DNA from: Streptomyces sp. NBS 14/10
Lineage (GTDB): Bacteria > Actinomycetota > Actinomycetes > Streptomycetales > Streptomycetaceae
NCBI RefSeq assembly: GCF_002224125.1
Contig: NZ_NCSM01000007.1
Span: 855,371-919,370, forward strand
Direction of reading: 5' to 3'
Length of the DNA: 64,000 bases
The notes beneath the pieces were generated by a model, which saw only the letters and a program-made list of their open reading frames with translations, searched no databases and had not been told where the DNA came from. The translations under genes were made by a program, and so were the position numbers. The stretch's first letter is position 1. Each line of letters opens with the position of its first letter. Of this stretch, positions 33,387 through 42,695 are shown piece by piece.

Positions 33387-34233
33387 GCGACAGCGAGGTC
33401 AGGGCCACGCCGCCGACCAGCAGCGCGGCCGCCAGCCAGCGCAGCGGGCTGATGCCCTCGCCCAGTACGAGCGCGGCCGAGGACATCCCGAAGACCGGCA
33501 CCAGCAGGGTGAAGGGCGCGACCACCGAGGCGTCGTAGGTCCGCAGCAGGAAGTTCCAGGCGCCGAAGCCGGCGAGGGTCACGATCCAGGCGACGTAGAC
33601 GATCACGCCCACCCCGGTCCAGTCGAGCGAGCGCAGCGCCTCCAGGTCGGGGTCCGCGCCCTCGAACATCAGCGACAGCACGAGCAGCGGCACCACGGGC
33701 ACCAGGCTGACCCAGACCATGAAGCTGAGCGGTTCCGGCGGCGCGGCCTTGCGGGTCAGGACGTTCGACACCCCCCAGAACACGGCGGCGGCGATCACCA
33801 GCACAAAGGCGAGCAGCGGCCCGGACGTGCCCTCGTCGACGGCGGCCACCGCGATTCCGGCGAGCGCCACGGCCATGCCCGCCAGCCGGGTCCGGTTCGG
33901 CCGCTCGCCGAGCACCACGGCCGCGAACAGCGCCGTGAACACCGCCTGGACCTGAAGCACCAGCGAGGAGAGACCGGCGGGCATCCCCTCGTGCATCCCG
34001 ATGAACAGCAGCCCGAACTTCGCCACGCCCAGCGCGAGACCCACACCGAGGACCCACTTCCACGCGACCTTCGGCCGGCCGACCAGGAAGACGGCGGGCA
34101 GCGCCGCGACGAGGAAGCGCAGCGCGCAGAACAGCAGCGGCGGGAAGTGGTCGAGCCCGATGTCGATGACGACGAAGTTGACGCCCCATACGGCGGTGAT
34201 GAGGACGGCCAAGAGAATGTGTGCTGGTCGCAT
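33253..34233 (-). CDS. EamA-family (DMT) transporter
   Basis: A 326-residue membrane protein with about ten segments from two EamA repeats (HILLAVLITAVWGVNFV and AVFWGVSNVLTRKA mark the repeat starts). It probably exports an amino acid or metabolite. The membrane core ends near residue 283; the last 40 residues are a Pro/Ala-rich tail read antisense through the 3' end of the isomerase gene, so the real function is in the core. It is divergent from a LysR gene with a palindrome between them. Confidence 0.87.
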   Translation of the reverse strand: MRPAHILLAVLITAVWGVNFVVIDIGLDHFPPLLFCALRFLVAALPAVFLVGRPKVAWKWVLGVGLALGVAKFGLLFIGMHEGMPAGLSSLVLQVQAVFTALFAAVVLGERPNRTRLAGMAVALAGIAVAAVDEGTSGPLLAFVLVIAAAVFWGVSNVLTRKAAPPEPLSFMVWVSLVPVVPLLVLSLMFEGADPDLEALRSLDWTGVGVIVYVAWIVTLAGFGAWNFLLRTYDASVVAPFTLLVPVFGMSSAALVLGEGISPLRWLAAALLVGGVALTSLSLRPPRRAAAADGPGPREAAPEAPPLAGTSASRTPSTASRPSPRG

Positions 34234-34292
34234 GGGTCGAGGATCACCGCTGCCAACCTTGTAGCACCAGCACGGATTCCTTCATGGTTGGA

Positions 34293-34307
34293 TTCAGCAT
34301 TGCTGAA
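34293..34307. promoter_or_regulatory. LysR-type operator between EamA and LysR genes
   Basis: TTCAGCATTGCTGAA is a perfect 15-base palindrome around a single T and fits the T-N11-A rule for LysR sites. It lies 40 bases before the LysR start and 60 bases before the EamA start, so it probably serves both. Confidence 0.65.
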
Positions 34308-34347
34308 AACCCACGGGAGAAGAACCCGCGGAAAGGGGAGGGGCATC

Positions 34348-35331
34348 ATGCTGGATCTGGCCCGGCTGCGGGCGCTGCACGCGGTCTCCGTACACGGCTC
34401 GGTCAGCGCGGCGGCCACCGCGCTCGGCTACACCCCGTCCGCCGTCTCCCAGCAGATCGCCAAGCTGGAGCGGGAGACCCGTACCACCCTGCTGGAGCGC
34501 CAGGGCCGCGGTATCGCGCTGACCGACGAGGCCCGGCACCTGGCCGCCACCGCCCAGCAGTTGCTGGCGATCGTGGAGCGGGCCGAGACCACCCTGGAGG
34601 AGCGGCGCGGGCTGCCCAGCGGGCGGCTGATGATCGGCGCCTTCGCCACGGCGGCGCGCGGGCTGCTGCCCTCGGTACTCGCCGAACTCGCCGCGCGGCA
34701 CGAGTCCCTGGACGCCCGGCTCGTCGAGGTCGACCCGCATCTGTCCGTCGACCTGGCGGCACAGGGGGTGCTCGACCTCGCGGTCGCGCACGACTGGGAC
34801 ATCGCGCCGCTGCCCGCCCCCGAGGGCCTGGAGCGGGCGGTCATCGGCGACGACCTGTGCGACGTCCTCGTACCGGCCGGGCATCCGCTGGCCGGGCGCG
34901 GTCCGCTGCGCCGCGAGGACCTGCCGGGGCAGCGGTGGATCTGCCAACCGCCGGGGACGGTGTGCCACGACTGGCTGGTCCGGACGCTGCGCGCCTCGGG
35001 CCACGAGCCGGACCTGGCGTATCAGGCGGCGGAGAACCACACCCAGATCGCCCTGGTCGCGGCGGGCCTCGGCATCGCCCTGATGCCCCGCCTGGGCCGC
35101 GGCCCGCTGCCCGACGGCGTGCTGGCCCTCCCTCTCGAACCGGTGCCGGTACGCCGCCTGTACGCCCTGTGGCGCACGGGCGCGGCCCGCCGCCCGGCGA
35201 TCACGGAGACCGTACGGCTGCTGCGCGCCCACTGGCCGCAGCGCGCGGTCGCCCGCCCGGGCGGCGTCAGCCTGGCCGGGCGTGGCGGCGCGGGGCGGTC
35301 CCGGCCCCGTGGGGCGGCGATTCCTGGCTGA
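34348..35331 (+). CDS. LysR-family transcriptional regulator
   Basis: A 327-residue regulator. The N-terminal helix-turn-helix is LHAVSVHGSVSAAATALGYTPSAVSQQIAKLE; the rest is a LysR effector domain (GRLMIGAFATAARGLLPSVLAEL, QAAENHTQIALVAAGLGIALMPRL). GGGGAGG precedes the ATG. Divergent LysR-EamA pairs usually control an exporter in response to its substrate. The last 25 residues are low-complexity Gly/Arg. Confidence 0.9.
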   Translation: MLDLARLRALHAVSVHGSVSAAATALGYTPSAVSQQIAKLERETRTTLLERQGRGIALTDEARHLAATAQQLLAIVERAETTLEERRGLPSGRLMIGAFATAARGLLPSVLAELAARHESLDARLVEVDPHLSVDLAAQGVLDLAVAHDWDIAPLPAPEGLERAVIGDDLCDVLVPAGHPLAGRGPLRREDLPGQRWICQPPGTVCHDWLVRTLRASGHEPDLAYQAAENHTQIALVAAGLGIALMPRLGRGPLPDGVLALPLEPVPVRRLYALWRTGAARRPAITETVRLLRAHWPQRAVARPGGVSLAGRGGAGRSRPRGAAIPG

Positions 35332-35431
35332 TCCGCGCACCACCCATCCGGTGCACCGGCGACGCACCCACTCGGCGCACCCCACGGCGTGCCCGCCCCG
35401 GAGCCGCGGCGACCGCTGCCACCATGGCCGT

Positions 35432-36034
35432 ATGCGTCCCGCCCCGCACCCTCTCGCCTCGCCCGCGGAACCGGTCCGCGGCGCGGGCCGTCCAAGCCGT
35501 GTGCTGCTGGTGAGTCTCCGCAGAGCGGTATCGGCCACGCTGCTGGCTGCGTCGCTGACCACCCTCTCCGCCGCCTGCGGCCAGCAGCACGCCGCCGTCA
35601 GTGCGCCCCCCAACCACCGCGCTGACGGCGGCACCCCGAGTTCCCCGCCCGGCACGCCGTTCCGCCAGGGCCGTGTCGACTCCGGGCTCGCCTACTTCAC
35701 GAGCGCGCCCGGCTCGGTCCGGCAGGTGCGGGCGGTGCTGCGCGGGCCGGACGAGCTGAAGGCCTTCGCCCGGCTGTTCCGGGGGCGGGAGCAGGAGATC
35801 ATCGATCGGGCCGGGGCCACCGACTTCAGCCGCACCACCTTGGTCGGCTGGTCCGCGACGACGGGCTGTGCCCAGTGGCCGTCGGCGACCCTCCACCGCG
35901 CCGGTGACACCCTGAAGCCCATCGCGGGCCCGCATCCCGAGCCGCCGCCGGAGTGTTACGCGCCCTTCCACGTGATCGCCGTCTTCGAGGTGCCGCGGGA
36001 CCGGCTGCCCGTGCAGCCGCGCTTCGCCGACTGA
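35432..36034 (+). CDS. Small secreted lipoprotein, function unknown
   Basis: About 200 residues. A hydrophobic signal ends in the lipobox LSAAC (SATLLAASLTTLSAAC), so it should be anchored outside the membrane. The mature part contains two Cys (TTGCAQW and PPPECYAPF) that may form a disulfide. I used the ATG at 35432; in-frame GTGs at 35501 and 35510 would give a shorter and more typical signal peptide. I recognise no family. It is followed by the GH3 gene, which has its own promoter. Confidence 0.6.
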   Translation: MRPAPHPLASPAEPVRGAGRPSRVLLVSLRRAVSATLLAASLTTLSAACGQQHAAVSAPPNHRADGGTPSSPPGTPFRQGRVDSGLAYFTSAPGSVRQVRAVLRGPDELKAFARLFRGREQEIIDRAGATDFSRTTLVGWSATTGCAQWPSATLHRAGDTLKPIAGPHPEPPPECYAPFHVIAVFEVPRDRLPVQPRFAD

Positions 36035-36154
36035 CCGTCGCGCGTCACCCAGTCACTCCCGGACACCGTTCGGGCATCGCGCGATCGATGTCATATGCCG
36101 ATTGACCGAGACAGTGTCAAGGCTGTTCCCCTTGGCGACTTCGTTCAACTCAGA

Positions 36155-36183
36155 TTGACGTAGCCTCACTTCCCCCATATTTT
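36155..36183 (+). promoter_or_regulatory. Vegetative-type promoter of the GH3 gene
   Basis: TTGACG at 36155-36160 and TATTTT at 36178-36183 are separated by exactly 17 bases, close to the HrdB consensus. The start codon lies about 60 bases further on. Confidence 0.6.
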
Positions 36184-36245
36184 CCGGATGTTCGTGCCAT
36201 ACGGACCACAGCCACCCCCTCCTCGAACCGACGGAAGGAGTGCGG

Positions 36246-38162
36246 GTGCACGACCCGGCATTCCCCAAGGCGGCCTCCCGCCGCACCCTGCTGACCGCCG
36301 CCCTCGCGGCCGCGGCCGCCGCCTGTTCCCCACAGCGGACCTCCGCCGCCCGGGAGGCCTCGCCGACCCACCGCGCCGCCGCCCCGGCCGGCGGCGGCGA
36401 ACGGCGGGACCGGGACCGGGACCGCAAGCGGGCCGAGGCGCTGCTGGGCCGGATGACGCTCGACGAGAAGATAGGCCAGCTCTTCGTGGTGCGGGTCTAC
36501 GGCCATTCGGCCACCTCCCCCGCCCCCGCCGACGCCGCGCAGAACCGCAGGGAGACCGGTGTCGCCACCGCCGCCGAGCTGATCGCGAAGTACCACGCCG
36601 GCGGCGTCATGTACGCGGGGTGGGCGCACAATATCCGCGCCCCCCACCAGCTCGCCGCCCTCTCCAACGGCATCCAGAAGGCCGCGCTCGCGGGCCGCAC
36701 CCCCGTCCCGGCGCTGCTGTCCATCGACCAGGAGCACGGCATCGTCGCCCGCATCGGCGCGCCCGCCACCCTCCTCCCGGGCGCGATGGCGCTCGGCGCC
36801 GGGGGCAGCGCCGCGGACGCCCGCACCGCCGCCCGGATAGCCGGGGCCGAGCTCGCCGCGCTCGGCATCCGGCAGGACTACGCGCCCGTCGCGGACGTCA
36901 ACGTCGACCCGGCCAACCCCGTCATCGGCGTACGCTCCTTCGGCGCCGACCCGAAGGCCGTGGCCCGGCTGGTCGCGGCCCAGATCGAGGGCTATCAGAG
37001 CGCCGGGGTCGCGGCCACCGCCAAGCACTTCCCCGGGCACGGCGACACGTCCGTGGACAGCCATCTCGACCTCCCGCTCATCACCCACTCCCGCGCGCAG
37101 TGGGAGCGGCTGGACGCACCGCCGTTCCGGGCCGCCATCGCGGCGGGCATAGACGTGATCATGACGGCGCATCTGCGGTTCCCCGCGCTCGACCCCCACG
37201 ACGGCCCCGCCACGCTCTCCAAGCCCATCCTCACCGGTCTGCTGCGCGGCGAACTCGGCTTCGGCGGCGTGGTGGTGACGGACTCGCTCGGCATGGCGGG
37301 GGTGCGGAAGAAGTACGGCGACGACCGGGTGCCCGTGCTGGCCCTGAAGGCGGGCGCGGACCAGCTGCTGAACCCGCCGGACCTGCCGGCCGCCTGGGCG
37401 GGCGTCCACCGGGCCGTACGGGGCGGCGAGCTCAGCGAGGCCCGTATCGAGGAATCCGTGCTGCGCATCCTGGAACTCAAGGCGCGCCGGGGCCTGTTGG
37501 ACCATCCGTACACCGGCGACGGCCAGGTCGCCCGTACGGTCGGCAGCCGCGAGCACCGCGCCGCCGCCGACCGGATCGCCGAGCGCACCACCACGCTGCT
37601 CGTCAACGACGGCCATCTGCTGCCGCTGTCCCCCCGCCACCACCGCAGACTACTGGTCGTGGGCCCGGACCCGGCCGCGCCCTCCGGTACCGGCGGCCCG
37701 CCGACGGCGGTCCTCGCCCGCGCCCTGACCGCCCTCGGCTTCACCGCCGAGGCCCTGTCCACCGGCTCGGGCGCCGAGCTCGACCCGACGACGGAGCGGA
37801 TCAAGGCCGCGGTCGCGGCGGCGCGGGGGCGTGACGCGGTGATCGTGGCGACGTACAACGTCGGCGAGGACTCCCGGCAGCGCGCCCTCGTCTCCAAGCT
37901 CGCCGCCACGGGCGTTCCGCTGGTCCATGTGGCGCTCCGGAACCCCTATGACATCGCGTACCTCGCGCGGCTGACCGGCGCCCGGGGCAAGGCCCCCGCG
38001 GCCTCCCTGGCCACCTACTCCTGGACGGATGTCGAACTGCGCGCCGCCGCCCGGGTCATCGCCGGCCGGACCGACCCGCGCGGCAGGCTGCCCGTCCCCG
38101 TACGGCGCGCGGACGCCCCGCACCGGGTGCTGTACCCGGTGGGCCACGGGCTGTCGTACTGA
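36246..38162 (+). CDS. GH3 beta-N-acetylhexosaminidase-like, Tat/lipoprotein
   Basis: About 638 residues. The N-terminus ASRRTLLTAALAAAAAACS is a twin-arginine signal with a possible lipobox Cys. The GH3 barrel follows: TLDEKIGQLFVV, KHFPGHGDTSVDSH (the His-Asp acid/base loop of NagZ-type enzymes) and VVVTDSLGMAG with the nucleophile Asp. A C-terminal alpha/beta sandwich ends in YPVGHGLSY. It should remove terminal N-acetylhexosamine from cell-wall or chitin fragments outside the cell. GGAAGGA fits the GTG at 36246 better than the GTG at 36240. Confidence 0.88.
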   Translation: MHDPAFPKAASRRTLLTAALAAAAAACSPQRTSAAREASPTHRAAAPAGGGERRDRDRDRKRAEALLGRMTLDEKIGQLFVVRVYGHSATSPAPADAAQNRRETGVATAAELIAKYHAGGVMYAGWAHNIRAPHQLAALSNGIQKAALAGRTPVPALLSIDQEHGIVARIGAPATLLPGAMALGAGGSAADARTAARIAGAELAALGIRQDYAPVADVNVDPANPVIGVRSFGADPKAVARLVAAQIEGYQSAGVAATAKHFPGHGDTSVDSHLDLPLITHSRAQWERLDAPPFRAAIAAGIDVIMTAHLRFPALDPHDGPATLSKPILTGLLRGELGFGGVVVTDSLGMAGVRKKYGDDRVPVLALKAGADQLLNPPDLPAAWAGVHRAVRGGELSEARIEESVLRILELKARRGLLDHPYTGDGQVARTVGSREHRAAADRIAERTTTLLVNDGHLLPLSPRHHRRLLVVGPDPAAPSGTGGPPTAVLARALTALGFTAEALSTGSGAELDPTTERIKAAVAAARGRDAVIVATYNVGEDSRQRALVSKLAATGVPLVHVALRNPYDIAYLARLTGARGKAPAASLATYSWTDVELRAAARVIAGRTDPRGRLPVPVRRADAPHRVLYPVGHGLSY

Positions 38163-38187
38163 GCCCGGTCGGACCGATGGGTGGCGG

Positions 38188-39519
38188 TCAGGACAGCAGC
38201 AAGGGCATGTCCCAGCCGGACGGGGTGGCTCCCGCCGCGTAGGAGTCGAGGGCCAGGGCGACGCCCGCGGCACCGTCCAGGTAGCCCGAGATGTCGGAGC
38301 CGTAGGGCACCGCTGTCATGGTGAAGCGGTGCCCGAACGGCAGGTCCGGGTCGAAGGCACTGATCAACTCGGTGGCCAGCCGGTCCCGGAGGACGTCGAT
38401 CCGCGGGTCGCCGAAGTGTTCGTTGAGCCGGCCGAGTTGGTGCAGGGCACCTGCCCAGCCATGGCAGAGGGCGTGATCGTGGATGCCCCAGTCGTGCATG
38501 GGCAGGGTCAGCAGCCGCTCCACCGACGCTCGCGACAGGGCTGCCCAGTCCTGCCGGTCCAGTGCCAGCCCGGCCAGTTGGAGGGCGCGCGAGACACCGG
38601 GGGCGCCGTAGCACCACGACGGCCATCCGGCGGGTTGGCCGTACTCCTCCGGGCCGGCCAGCCACTGGGCGAGGCTGAGATGAGGGGGCCAGAACGGGCC
38701 GTGGCCGTCCTTGACCGCCCACCGCGTCAGGAGGTCCGCCGTGGACTCGATGGCCTCCCGCTGATCCGGGCGCCTGACGCCCTGCTGCCAGGCGAGCGAC
38801 ATCAGCGCGAGCGGGCCCGCGACGCCGTGTGAGATGCCGAGGTTGAGGTGGCCGCCGGGAAACGCGGCCTCAGAACCGATACGTGGCGCGTCCAGAGCCC
38901 ACCACCGGGGCACCTGGTGCCCCTGGTGGGCGACGGTTCCGCGCGACAGGCGGATCAGGTGGTCGAGGACGCTTTCGAGCGCCTGGCCGCAGCTCTCGAC
39001 GCGGGCGAGAAGGTAGCGGCCGACTCCGGTCAGACCGCGGACCACCTCGTAGTGGCCGATGCTGGGAAGTGGGGCATCGTCCCAGGCCGTGGGCAGTACG
39101 GTGGCCACCAGATCGCGCTGATACGCGTCGAGACGCTGGAGCGCGGAGACATAGCCGCCGGTGCTGCGATGGGCGAGCAGCACCGCGAAGGCCAGTGCTC
39201 CCGGCCCCTTGAAGATGCCGCTCGGGGCGACGGTCCCGGAGGCCACGGCCCGGGTCGCCACTCCCAGGTAGGCATGCGCCCGGGGCGCCTGTTCGGCCGC
39301 GCGGTGGCTCACTCCGCTGAACGCGATGGCCAGGCCGGGGCTTCCGCTGCCGAGGGTCAGCTCGGCCCAGACGCCTTCGGGGACGCCGTCGTCGGCGGCC
39401 TCGGCGGGGATGCGGGTGGCGGCCATGGTGGCGGGCGGGTCGGCCAGCCGGTCGAGGATCTGGGCGGAGACGGCCAGCGCACGGTCACGTACGGCGGCAC
39501 GGTCAGGTACGGGTCGCAT
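38188..39519 (-). CDS. lanC: Class I lanthipeptide cyclase LanC
   Basis: A 443-residue zinc cyclase that adds Cys thiols to dehydroalanine and dehydrobutyrine. The alpha-toroid repeats are visible (ISHGVAGPLAL, SWCYGAPGVSRAL, LCHGWAGALHQL, YLDGAAGVALAL). Zinc ligands are C303, C352 and H353. The ATG at 39519 has AGGAGG upstream and overlaps the lanB stop by 17 bases, so LanB and LanC are made together. No further gene follows on this strand before the convergent GH3 gene. Confidence 0.9.
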   Translation of the reverse strand: MRPVPDRAAVRDRALAVSAQILDRLADPPATMAATRIPAEAADDGVPEGVWAELTLGSGSPGLAIAFSGVSHRAAEQAPRAHAYLGVATRAVASGTVAPSGIFKGPGALAFAVLLAHRSTGGYVSALQRLDAYQRDLVATVLPTAWDDAPLPSIGHYEVVRGLTGVGRYLLARVESCGQALESVLDHLIRLSRGTVAHQGHQVPRWWALDAPRIGSEAAFPGGHLNLGISHGVAGPLALMSLAWQQGVRRPDQREAIESTADLLTRWAVKDGHGPFWPPHLSLAQWLAGPEEYGQPAGWPSWCYGAPGVSRALQLAGLALDRQDWAALSRASVERLLTLPMHDWGIHDHALCHGWAGALHQLGRLNEHFGDPRIDVLRDRLATELISAFDPDLPFGHRFTMTAVPYGSDISGYLDGAAGVALALDSYAAGATPSGWDMPLLLS

Positions 39520-42500
39520 GAGCCCTCCTGCCGATGTGGGCGCGGGCCACGCCGCGCAGTACGGCGTATCCGCGGGCCTCCGCCGCCCGGCCGATGCCGA
39601 ACAGGCGGTTGTGCCGCATGTGGAGGAGGGAGAGCACCGCCTCGTCACGGTCGGCGGGCGAAGCGGCCAGGACCAGGCGGCCGTAGGCGCGCGGCTCCGG
39701 TGTCCCGGTCCACAGCCGCGCGAGCTCCGGGGACGACAGTTCCTGGGCGGCCAGCCGGGCGGTCTCGCCGGTCTCGCCGGGGCGGATCAGGCGGTGGGCC
39801 GCCGACCGATGCCGTTGGTAAACGTCGTGTTCCGGTCCTTTGGTGAACATATGGTCCACCCAGGCGCACCAGTCCCAGTCCCCCAGGGAGTCCAGCAGGA
39901 CGGCGTGCCCCAGGGCGGCCAGGACGTCGTCGGGCATGGCCGACGCTCCCGCCGCGCGCGCACGCAGTTGCAGCAGCGCGGAGAGGCTGTCGGTCTGGAA
40001 CAGCCGCTCGGCCGCCTCCTGGGAGGAGTCGCCGCCGTAACGGTCGGTCTCGGGCCGGTACACGTCCAGGGCCATGGTGCGCAGGGCGCCGGAACCGATC
40101 GCTGCGCGGATGTGGCGGCTGAGAACGGGCAGGACACGACCGTTCAACACGTCCGGATCTCCGTGGAAACGCAGCCGCAGATGCGGCTCGGGGTCCCGGT
40201 AGCGCAGGAAGAACCATCGGTCGACGTCCTTCTCGACCTCCGAGAGCCACTGCGGCAGGTGGCGGGTCAGCAGTGCGTCGTGGGCGGCCGGTTCCGCGTA
40301 CAGCTTGAGGAACAGCCAGTCCTCGCCGGGCAGGTGGACCCGGGTCGGGGCACGCCGGATCGGCGTGGGGGCGGACGGTGCGGAGGAACGGCGAGGCTCG
40401 GAGGTGCGGCGGGGCGCGGAGGTGCGCGCCAAAGGCACCACGATCTCGGTGCTGTGCCCCGCGTTCCAGCCCAGGTGCGCACCGTCGGCGGTGATGTCCT
40501 CGTACAGGACGAAGCGGGGCCGCTCCGCGGTCAGTTCGGAGCGCAGCAGGTCCTGGTCCCAGGGGTCGCGCAGGTCGATCGGGTACATCTGGTCGTTTTT
40601 GGCGATCTGCACGCGGTCGGGCACCACAAGGCGCCGCCGCCACTCGCGCAGCCCCTCCTGCCACGCGGATCCGCCCTGCGCGCGGGCGGCGTCGCGCAGC
40701 CGTCGGCCCGGCAGCCAGCGGCGGGGGGCCGCCAGGACCCGGCCGTAGCGGACCCGGGGCAGATAGGGAAGGACGTCCAGGCCGGCCCAGTCCCAGCCGG
40801 ACCATACGCGGGGACGGGCCGCGGCCAGATCCGACAGGAAGCGGGCCACCGGGGGCGCCTGGGCGTCGAGCGCCAGCATATGCGGGAACACCGGTTCGAC
40901 CTGGCGGCCGGTGGGTTCGTGCAGCAGTCTCAGCCCGTCCGCGCCGGCCGCCACCAGCAAGGTGCGCCAGTCCAGGCAGTGGGGGTCAGCGCGGTCGTCG
41001 GCGACGCCGATGGGGATGCGGTACGGGAGCAGGCGCGGCACCTGGACGATGTTGAGCGAACGCGGGTCGGTGGGCGCGACGTCCACCTGCGCCCGCAGGC
41101 TGTCGGAGCCGGCGGAGTACGAGACGAGGTGGGCCAGTTCGTCGGTGAGGCCAGTGGTGGCGGCGAACCGGCCCGCGGTGGCGCCGGCCGTCCAGGAGCC
41201 GATGTGCGGGCTGCCGAGGAGCTGGAAGTCTCCCCGGTCCAGGGCGTCCAGGCTGTCCGCGAGAATCTGGAAGCACAGTTCAAGGGTGCGCGGCGGCCTG
41301 GCGTCGGGGTCGTGTCCCACGGCAGTGGCCAGACGTGCCACGTCGTCGTCGGTGAGCTCGATGTCGGTTCCGGCGAGGACGGCCTGCTGGACGAGGTCCG
41401 CGATCACCCCACGGCGCGGGCCGTCGGCGTCCTCACCCGGTCCGGTGCGCGGATGGACGGGCGGCTCCGCGTACTCGGGCGGCAGTCCAAGACCGCGGTG
41501 CGGGTCGACGAGATCGGCGAGAGGCACGGCCGACGCGGTTCCGTACCGCTCGATGAAGCGGTCCCGGTAGTCCCGCATGTACTCGAGCGTCGTCCACTCG
41601 GGCGTCATCGCCCAGATCGCGGCGGCGTAGCGGCGCACTTCCTCACCGACCGGGTGCGGGACGACGAAGTCGGCGGGCATCCGCAGATCGACGTGGACCG
41701 GTGGCCGCTGGTGCCCGTCGCCGCTCTCCCCGGGTGCGTCGAGGCGGCGGACCCGGTCGAGCAGCGTCTGCCAGGAGGCGAGTCCCGCGCCGGGAGGGTC
41801 CTGTTCGTGGGCGGCGGCGGCCGAGCGGATCGAGCGCAGTCCCGCGGCCGTGTCGGGAAGGGGGTCCTGGAGCGCGGCCTCGATCCGGTCGAGGAGTTCG
41901 TCGTCGATGCGGTGCGGGGTCACCGAGGTGAGCAGGAGGCCGTGCTGGACGAGACCGCCGAGTTGGGCGTCCAGGCGCTCCGGGCCGAGTGTGGGGAAGC
42001 GGCGGGACAGCTCGTCGGACAGGGCGGTGTAGGGGACGGGGGCGGCGGTGAGTTCGCGCACCGCGGCGACCAGCGCGTTGTCGCGGACCGAGGTCTGCCG
42101 CTCGCCGGTGCGCAGCGTCAGCCGGTTGTCCCGGAGGACACACAGGTCGTTGAGGACGACATCCACCCGGCGGCGCACCCGGGGGTCGGCCAGCCAGGCC
42201 AGCACGCGGCGGTGCAGCCAGGCACCGTCAAGACGGACCGACACCTCGCCAGGGCCCGCGGGCCCCGCCTTGGCGGCGGGGCCGAAGCGGGCCCTGCCCA
42301 CTCCGGCGAAGAGCCCGAAGGGGGTGGGGCGTCCACCGGACCGCCGCGCGTACCGGGTGAGGGTCCGGGCGGCGCTCAGCGTGCGCTTGCGGCCGTAAGC
42401 CGCCGCCTCCTCGTCGTCACCGAGGCGCCGGAGGCTGAGGGCCAGGCTGCCGCTGGCGACGTGGACGGCCTGCTGGAGCAGGGGGTCGGCGGCCAGGCTG

Positions 42501-42619
42501 CGGATGCCGGGCACGGGGTCATCGGCGTTGATCACGTTCTCGGCGCGGTCTCGGGGCCTGCTCGCGATCCGCACCAGCACCGGTTCACGTACCTCGAAGA
42601 TGTCGGACTCCGGTCGCAC
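39503..42619 (-). CDS. lanB: Class I lanthipeptide dehydratase LanB
   Basis: A 1038-residue tRNA-Glu-dependent dehydratase: it glutamylates Ser/Thr of the precursor and eliminates glutamate. The N-terminal Lant_dehydr_N region begins RPESDIFEVREPVLVRIASR and includes RSGGRPTPFGLFAGVG; the C-terminal SpaB_C elimination domain starts near EDWLFLKLYAEP and contains RWFFLRYRDPEPHLRLRFHG. Both halves are in one chain, as in NisB, so it is not a split LanB. The GTG at 42619 is supported by a GAGGAAACAGGAAC purine stretch upstream and the family-typical start; the frame stays open upstream through lanA but that part reads as low-complexity Arg/Ser/Thr. Confidence 0.92.
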   Translation of the reverse strand: MRPESDIFEVREPVLVRIASRPRDRAENVINADDPVPGIRSLAADPLLQQAVHVASGSLALSLRRLGDDEEAAAYGRKRTLSAARTLTRYARRSGGRPTPFGLFAGVGRARFGPAAKAGPAGPGEVSVRLDGAWLHRRVLAWLADPRVRRRVDVVLNDLCVLRDNRLTLRTGERQTSVRDNALVAAVRELTAAPVPYTALSDELSRRFPTLGPERLDAQLGGLVQHGLLLTSVTPHRIDDELLDRIEAALQDPLPDTAAGLRSIRSAAAAHEQDPPGAGLASWQTLLDRVRRLDAPGESGDGHQRPPVHVDLRMPADFVVPHPVGEEVRRYAAAIWAMTPEWTTLEYMRDYRDRFIERYGTASAVPLADLVDPHRGLGLPPEYAEPPVHPRTGPGEDADGPRRGVIADLVQQAVLAGTDIELTDDDVARLATAVGHDPDARPPRTLELCFQILADSLDALDRGDFQLLGSPHIGSWTAGATAGRFAATTGLTDELAHLVSYSAGSDSLRAQVDVAPTDPRSLNIVQVPRLLPYRIPIGVADDRADPHCLDWRTLLVAAGADGLRLLHEPTGRQVEPVFPHMLALDAQAPPVARFLSDLAAARPRVWSGWDWAGLDVLPYLPRVRYGRVLAAPRRWLPGRRLRDAARAQGGSAWQEGLREWRRRLVVPDRVQIAKNDQMYPIDLRDPWDQDLLRSELTAERPRFVLYEDITADGAHLGWNAGHSTEIVVPLARTSAPRRTSEPRRSSAPSAPTPIRRAPTRVHLPGEDWLFLKLYAEPAAHDALLTRHLPQWLSEVEKDVDRWFFLRYRDPEPHLRLRFHGDPDVLNGRVLPVLSRHIRAAIGSGALRTMALDVYRPETDRYGGDSSQEAAERLFQTDSLSALLQLRARAAGASAMPDDVLAALGHAVLLDSLGDWDWCAWVDHMFTKGPEHDVYQRHRSAAHRLIRPGETGETARLAAQELSSPELARLWTGTPEPRAYGRLVLAASPADRDEAVLSLLHMRHNRLFGIGRAAEARGYAVLRGVARAHIGRRAHATRT

Positions 42620-42655
42620 GTTCCTGTTTCCTCGCCTCACCTGGGATACGGAACA

Positions 42656-42680
42656 GCGGGGCAGGCAGTGCCTGCCCCGC
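42656..42680 (-). terminator. Perfect hairpin between lanA and lanB (probable attenuator)
   Basis: Two 12-base arms, GCGGGGCAGGCA and its exact complement, meet around one base, starting 16 bases after the lanA stop and ending 36 bases before lanB. Hairpins at this place in lanthipeptide operons lower readthrough, so that precursor is made in excess over enzymes. Confidence 0.75.
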
Positions 42681-42695
42681 TCGATCGTCCGGCCC

